The position numbers and the translations under genes were made by a program. DNA of 64,000 nucleotides from Parasutterella excrementihominis YIT 11859. Lineage in GTDB: Bacteria > Pseudomonadota > Gammaproteobacteria > Burkholderiales > Burkholderiaceae_F. The stretch is taken from positions 1 through 64,000 of the forward strand of contig NZ_GL883754.1 of NCBI RefSeq assembly GCF_000205025.1. The letters are read 5' to 3'. The notes under the pieces were generated by a model that did not search any database, was not told the origin of the DNA, and was given only the letters and a program-made list of their open reading frames with translations. This document shows, in pieces, positions 61,652-64,000 of the stretch (position 1 is the first letter of the stretch; every line of letters starts with the position of its first letter).

Positions 61652-63859
61652 ATGGACAAAACACAAGGATTGAAAGTTACTCGTCGATCCATCCTCAAAA
61701 CGATCCCGGCCCTCTCCGCCATCAGCGCGGGAAGCAGCTTCTTCACAAAAGCAGCATGCGCACAAGAGCCGCTTGAAGACGGATACACGATCTGCGACAA
61801 CTGCAACCAAATGCCGATGTGCGGTATTCATTTCCATAGACAGGGCAACACCGTAGTTTCCGTCGGAAACTGGAAAGAACACAGCGGCAAGCTGTTGTGC
61901 AATAAAGCCTTGGCTACTTTACAGCGCCTCTACAACCCCAACCGCCTGCTCTATCCGATGAAGCGCACCAATCCGAAAGGAAGTGTCGATCCCGGATTCG
62001 TTCGTATTTCCTGGCAGGAAGCTTTGGCAACGATTGCTGCCAATATGAAGAAGATCCGTGATCAGTACGGTGCAGAAAAACTTTTCATCTTCTGCGGCGA
62101 CCCGAAAGAACCTCGTCCTGCCGCTATGCGCCTGGCACGCTACTTCGGCACCTATCACTACGGTACCGAATCTTCTGTTGCCTGCCGTAAAGGTTCTCTG
62201 CTGGCTGAACAGCTTGTTTTCGGCTGCGAGTACGCCGGCGGCGGCTGCGGCCCGAAGACAAAATCCTTCATGGTAATGGCCACCAACGGTGCATGGTCTA
62301 AACCGCACGGCTGGTGGAATATGATCAGTGCTGCTAAGCAGCGCGGTGTCAACATCATCGTGATTGACGCACGCCGCACTAAAGTTGCTGAACTCGCAAC
62401 CATCCATCTCCAGCCCAAGCAGGGCACAGACGCCGCCTTAGGCGCCGGTATCTGCCGCGTCCTCTTCGAAGAAGGTTTGTACAACAAGCCCTTCTGCGAC
62501 AAGTGGGTTTACGGCGTTGAAGAGTACAGAAATTACTGCAAAGACTTCACACCTGAAAAGACCGAAGCCATTACCGGCGTTCCTGCCGACCTTATCGTTA
62601 AGGCCGCTCGTATGTACGCCGAAGGCCCTGGAAGCTTCGCTCTGACTTCGCAGTCTCTTTCTCACTCCAGAAACGGCGTCAACAGCGCACGCGCTCTGCT
62701 GAACATCCCCGCAATCCTGGGTTACGTCGATATCCCCGGAGGTGCTCTCTTCGGTGTCGGTCCTAAAGGCTATATCGTCCACGACAACGGCCTCACAGAA
62801 GACTTCGTTGATTACAACTGGTTCAAGGCTCACAAGAAAGACCGTCTCGACAAAGACTTCGTTCCTGTTTGGAATCACACTCAGGTTCAGTTCAACCCGA
62901 ACCAGCTGCCTGAACACGTCAAGAACGGCAAACTCCGCGGCATGGTCGCTTTCGGCTTTAACGTCATGATTTGGCCGCAGCCTCAGGTTTATGCAGAAGC
63001 CATCAAGAACATGGACTTCTCCTGCGCAACGGACTACTTCTACCGTGATGAAACCCACCACGACATGGACATTATTTTGCCCGCCGCCATGAACTATGAA
63101 CGCTATGCACCGTTCGGCACACATGCCGGCAACAAGGTATCTGTCAGAACTCCGGTTAAGCCTATGGGCGAAGCCAAGGAAGACTGGTGGATCGCACTGC
63201 AGCTCGGCTGCTTAGTTGATGATCCGAAACACTTCTTTGACGGCGATCCTGTCAAGGCATGCGACTCCATCCTGAAAGAATGGGGCACCACATATGCCGA
63301 CGCTCAGAAGAACCTGCCGAATATGACTCAGGTTCAGGGTGCAAAACAGCAGCCGCTCAAATACGAAAAAGGCCTTCTCCGTCACGACGGTCAGCCAGGT
63401 TTCGATACACCGTCCGGCAAGATCGAGTTGTCTTCCAATATTACGAAGATGCACAACCTCGGCACGATTCCTATTTATGTCGAACCGTATCAGCCGACAG
63501 CCGAATATCCGATCAAACTGATCAACGGTACTCGCGCTCCGTACATTACGCACTCCAAGACCCGCAGCGACTCTCCGTATCTGCTTGAAATCGAACCGAT
63601 GTCCACCGTGGACATCAACCCCGAAGATGCTAAGGCCCGCGGCATCAACGAAGGCGACAAAGTATTGATCAAGAACCAGTACGGTCAGGCAAGAGCTCGT
63701 GCTCGAGTCTCCATCATCGTTCCTCCGGGAACCGCCGGCATGCAGTACGGCTGGCGAGGAGACCAGAACACCCAGGTTTTGATCCCGCGCGAATGGGACA
63801 AACTCTCGGGCTATGCACCCTACTTTGAAACAACCGTTCAAATCACGAAGGAGGCCTAA
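61652..63859 (+). CDS. Tat-exported molybdopterin oxidoreductase catalytic subunit
   Basis: A 735-residue DMSO-reductase-superfamily enzyme. The Tat signal reads VTRRSILKTIPALSAISAG (9-27). A 4Fe-4S site is formed by Cys48, Cys51, Cys57 and Cys83. The second spacing is five residues rather than the usual three. Cys178 in SSVACRKGSLLAEQ sits where the family's molybdenum ligand lies. The C-terminal dinucleotide-binding domain has INGTRAPYITHSKTR and RARARVSIIVPPGTAGMQYG. The next gene is a ferredoxin-type subunit, so this is a PsrABC/DmsABC-like respiratory complex acting in the periplasm. The substrate cannot be told; it could be a sulfur compound, an N-/S-oxide or a catechol-type aromatic. 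Confidence 0.88.
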   Translation: MDKTQGLKVTRRSILKTIPALSAISAGSSFFTKAACAQEPLEDGYTICDNCNQMPMCGIHFHRQGNTVVSVGNWKEHSGKLLCNKALATLQRLYNPNRLLYPMKRTNPKGSVDPGFVRISWQEALATIAANMKKIRDQYGAEKLFIFCGDPKEPRPAAMRLARYFGTYHYGTESSVACRKGSLLAEQLVFGCEYAGGGCGPKTKSFMVMATNGAWSKPHGWWNMISAAKQRGVNIIVIDARRTKVAELATIHLQPKQGTDAALGAGICRVLFEEGLYNKPFCDKWVYGVEEYRNYCKDFTPEKTEAITGVPADLIVKAARMYAEGPGSFALTSQSLSHSRNGVNSARALLNIPAILGYVDIPGGALFGVGPKGYIVHDNGLTEDFVDYNWFKAHKKDRLDKDFVPVWNHTQVQFNPNQLPEHVKNGKLRGMVAFGFNVMIWPQPQVYAEAIKNMDFSCATDYFYRDETHHDMDIILPAAMNYERYAPFGTHAGNKVSVRTPVKPMGEAKEDWWIALQLGCLVDDPKHFFDGDPVKACDSILKEWGTTYADAQKNLPNMTQVQGAKQQPLKYEKGLLRHDGQPGFDTPSGKIELSSNITKMHNLGTIPIYVEPYQPTAEYPIKLINGTRAPYITHSKTRSDSPYLLEIEPMSTVDINPEDAKARGINEGDKVLIKNQYGQARARARVSIIVPPGTAGMQYGWRGDQNTQVLIPREWDKLSGYAPYFETTVQITKEA

Positions 63860-63862
63860 GCG

Positions 63863-64000
63863 ATGAGCCAGTTCGGAATAATCGTCAATGTCGATAAATG
63901 CATCGGCTGCCAGGCATGCTTCGTTGCCTGCAAAGAAGAAAATAAAGTTGCTCCCGGAATCCAGTGGAATCAGATCCATCGTGCAGAAAATCTGCAGGAC
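63863..64000 (+). CDS. Iron-sulfur subunit of the molybdoenzyme, cut by the window end
   Basis: The first 46 codons of a DmsB/PsrB/NrfC-type electron transfer subunit. It begins MSQFGIIVNVDKCIGCQACF and then has VACKEENKVAPG, giving the first CxxCxxCxxxC ferredoxin motif. It starts three bases after the catalytic subunit's stop, with GGAGG upstream. A membrane anchor gene of the NrfD type would be expected next, beyond the window. Confidence 0.88.
   Translation, partial: MSQFGIIVNVDKCIGCQACFVACKEENKVAPGIQWNQIHRAENLQD

Noticed and set aside
63212-63979. Open frame of 255 codons on the minus strand
   Set aside because: It overlaps the end of the molybdoenzyme gene and its downstream subunit, both of which have clear motifs.

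Overview
The window looks like a chromosomal segment of a gut betaproteobacterium of the Sutterellaceae type (Sutterella, Parasutterella or Turicimonas). The leuC-leuD-leuB-asd-truA-accD-folC-SPOR-cvpA-purF block and the divergent rpsT/murJ pair are betaproteobacterial gene orders. The rest is rich in exported flavoprotein reductases, a multihaem cytochrome and a Tat-exported molybdoenzyme, which suits an anaerobe that respires organic acceptors. Base composition is moderate. I see no rRNA, tRNA, CRISPR array, prophage or intact transposon. This taxonomic call is inference from gene order and content.

Layout. 1-6.0 kb, minus strand: rpsP-rimM-trmD-rplS translation operon, etfBA, a nitronate monooxygenase-like flavoenzyme and a YqaA-type membrane protein. 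6.0-8.6 kb, plus: an unrecognised 213-residue protein and fhs. 8.7-14.8 kb, minus: a histone-deacetylase-like amidohydrolase with an UMF1-type transporter, then a permease / unrecognised 408-residue protein / cytoplasmic asparaginase operon. 14.9-15.25 kb: a non-coding stretch that resembles the 3' end (omega-RNA region) of an IS200/IS605 tnpB element. 15.2-18.5 kb, minus: an OmpR-type two-component system. 18.7-22 kb: an MltB-type transglycosylase, a 62-residue protein, a FAH-family hydrolase and a DUF2939-type protein.

22-28.5 kb: an exported FMN/FAD flavoprotein reductase, an AbgA-like M20 hydrolase with a DcuC-type carrier, and two overlapping LysR regulators divergent from them. 28.6-28.94 kb: a run of perfect hairpins ending in an intrinsic terminator, a candidate unassigned RNA. 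29.0-35.3 kb, minus: a complete RND tripartite efflux pump preceded by an ordered array of GTAA half-sites. 35.5 kb: a secreted protein whose C-terminus resembles an RNase R-type S1 domain.

36.3-42.5 kb is the most coherent system. A sensor kinase with a periplasmic binding-protein-like (TtrS-type) domain, a FixJ-type regulator and an exported flavoprotein form one operon. Downstream lie a Tat-exported flavoprotein and a tetrahaem cytochrome c, preceded by two palindromic boxes 43 bp apart. I read it as a sensed, inducible periplasmic reductase of the split flavocytochrome c type, with an unknown acceptor. 42.8-44.4 kb: an AAA-ATPase/PD-(D/E)XK protein of foreign-looking composition. 44.5-55.2 kb: the leu-to-purF operon, lacking the trpFBA and fimV genes that many relatives carry inside it. 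55.6-61.2 kb: an alanine/sodium symporter, aroC, a GNAT acetyltransferase, a small acidic protein, murJ and rpsT. 61.6 kb to the end: a Tat-exported molybdopterin oxidoreductase followed by the start of its iron-sulfur subunit, cut by the window edge.
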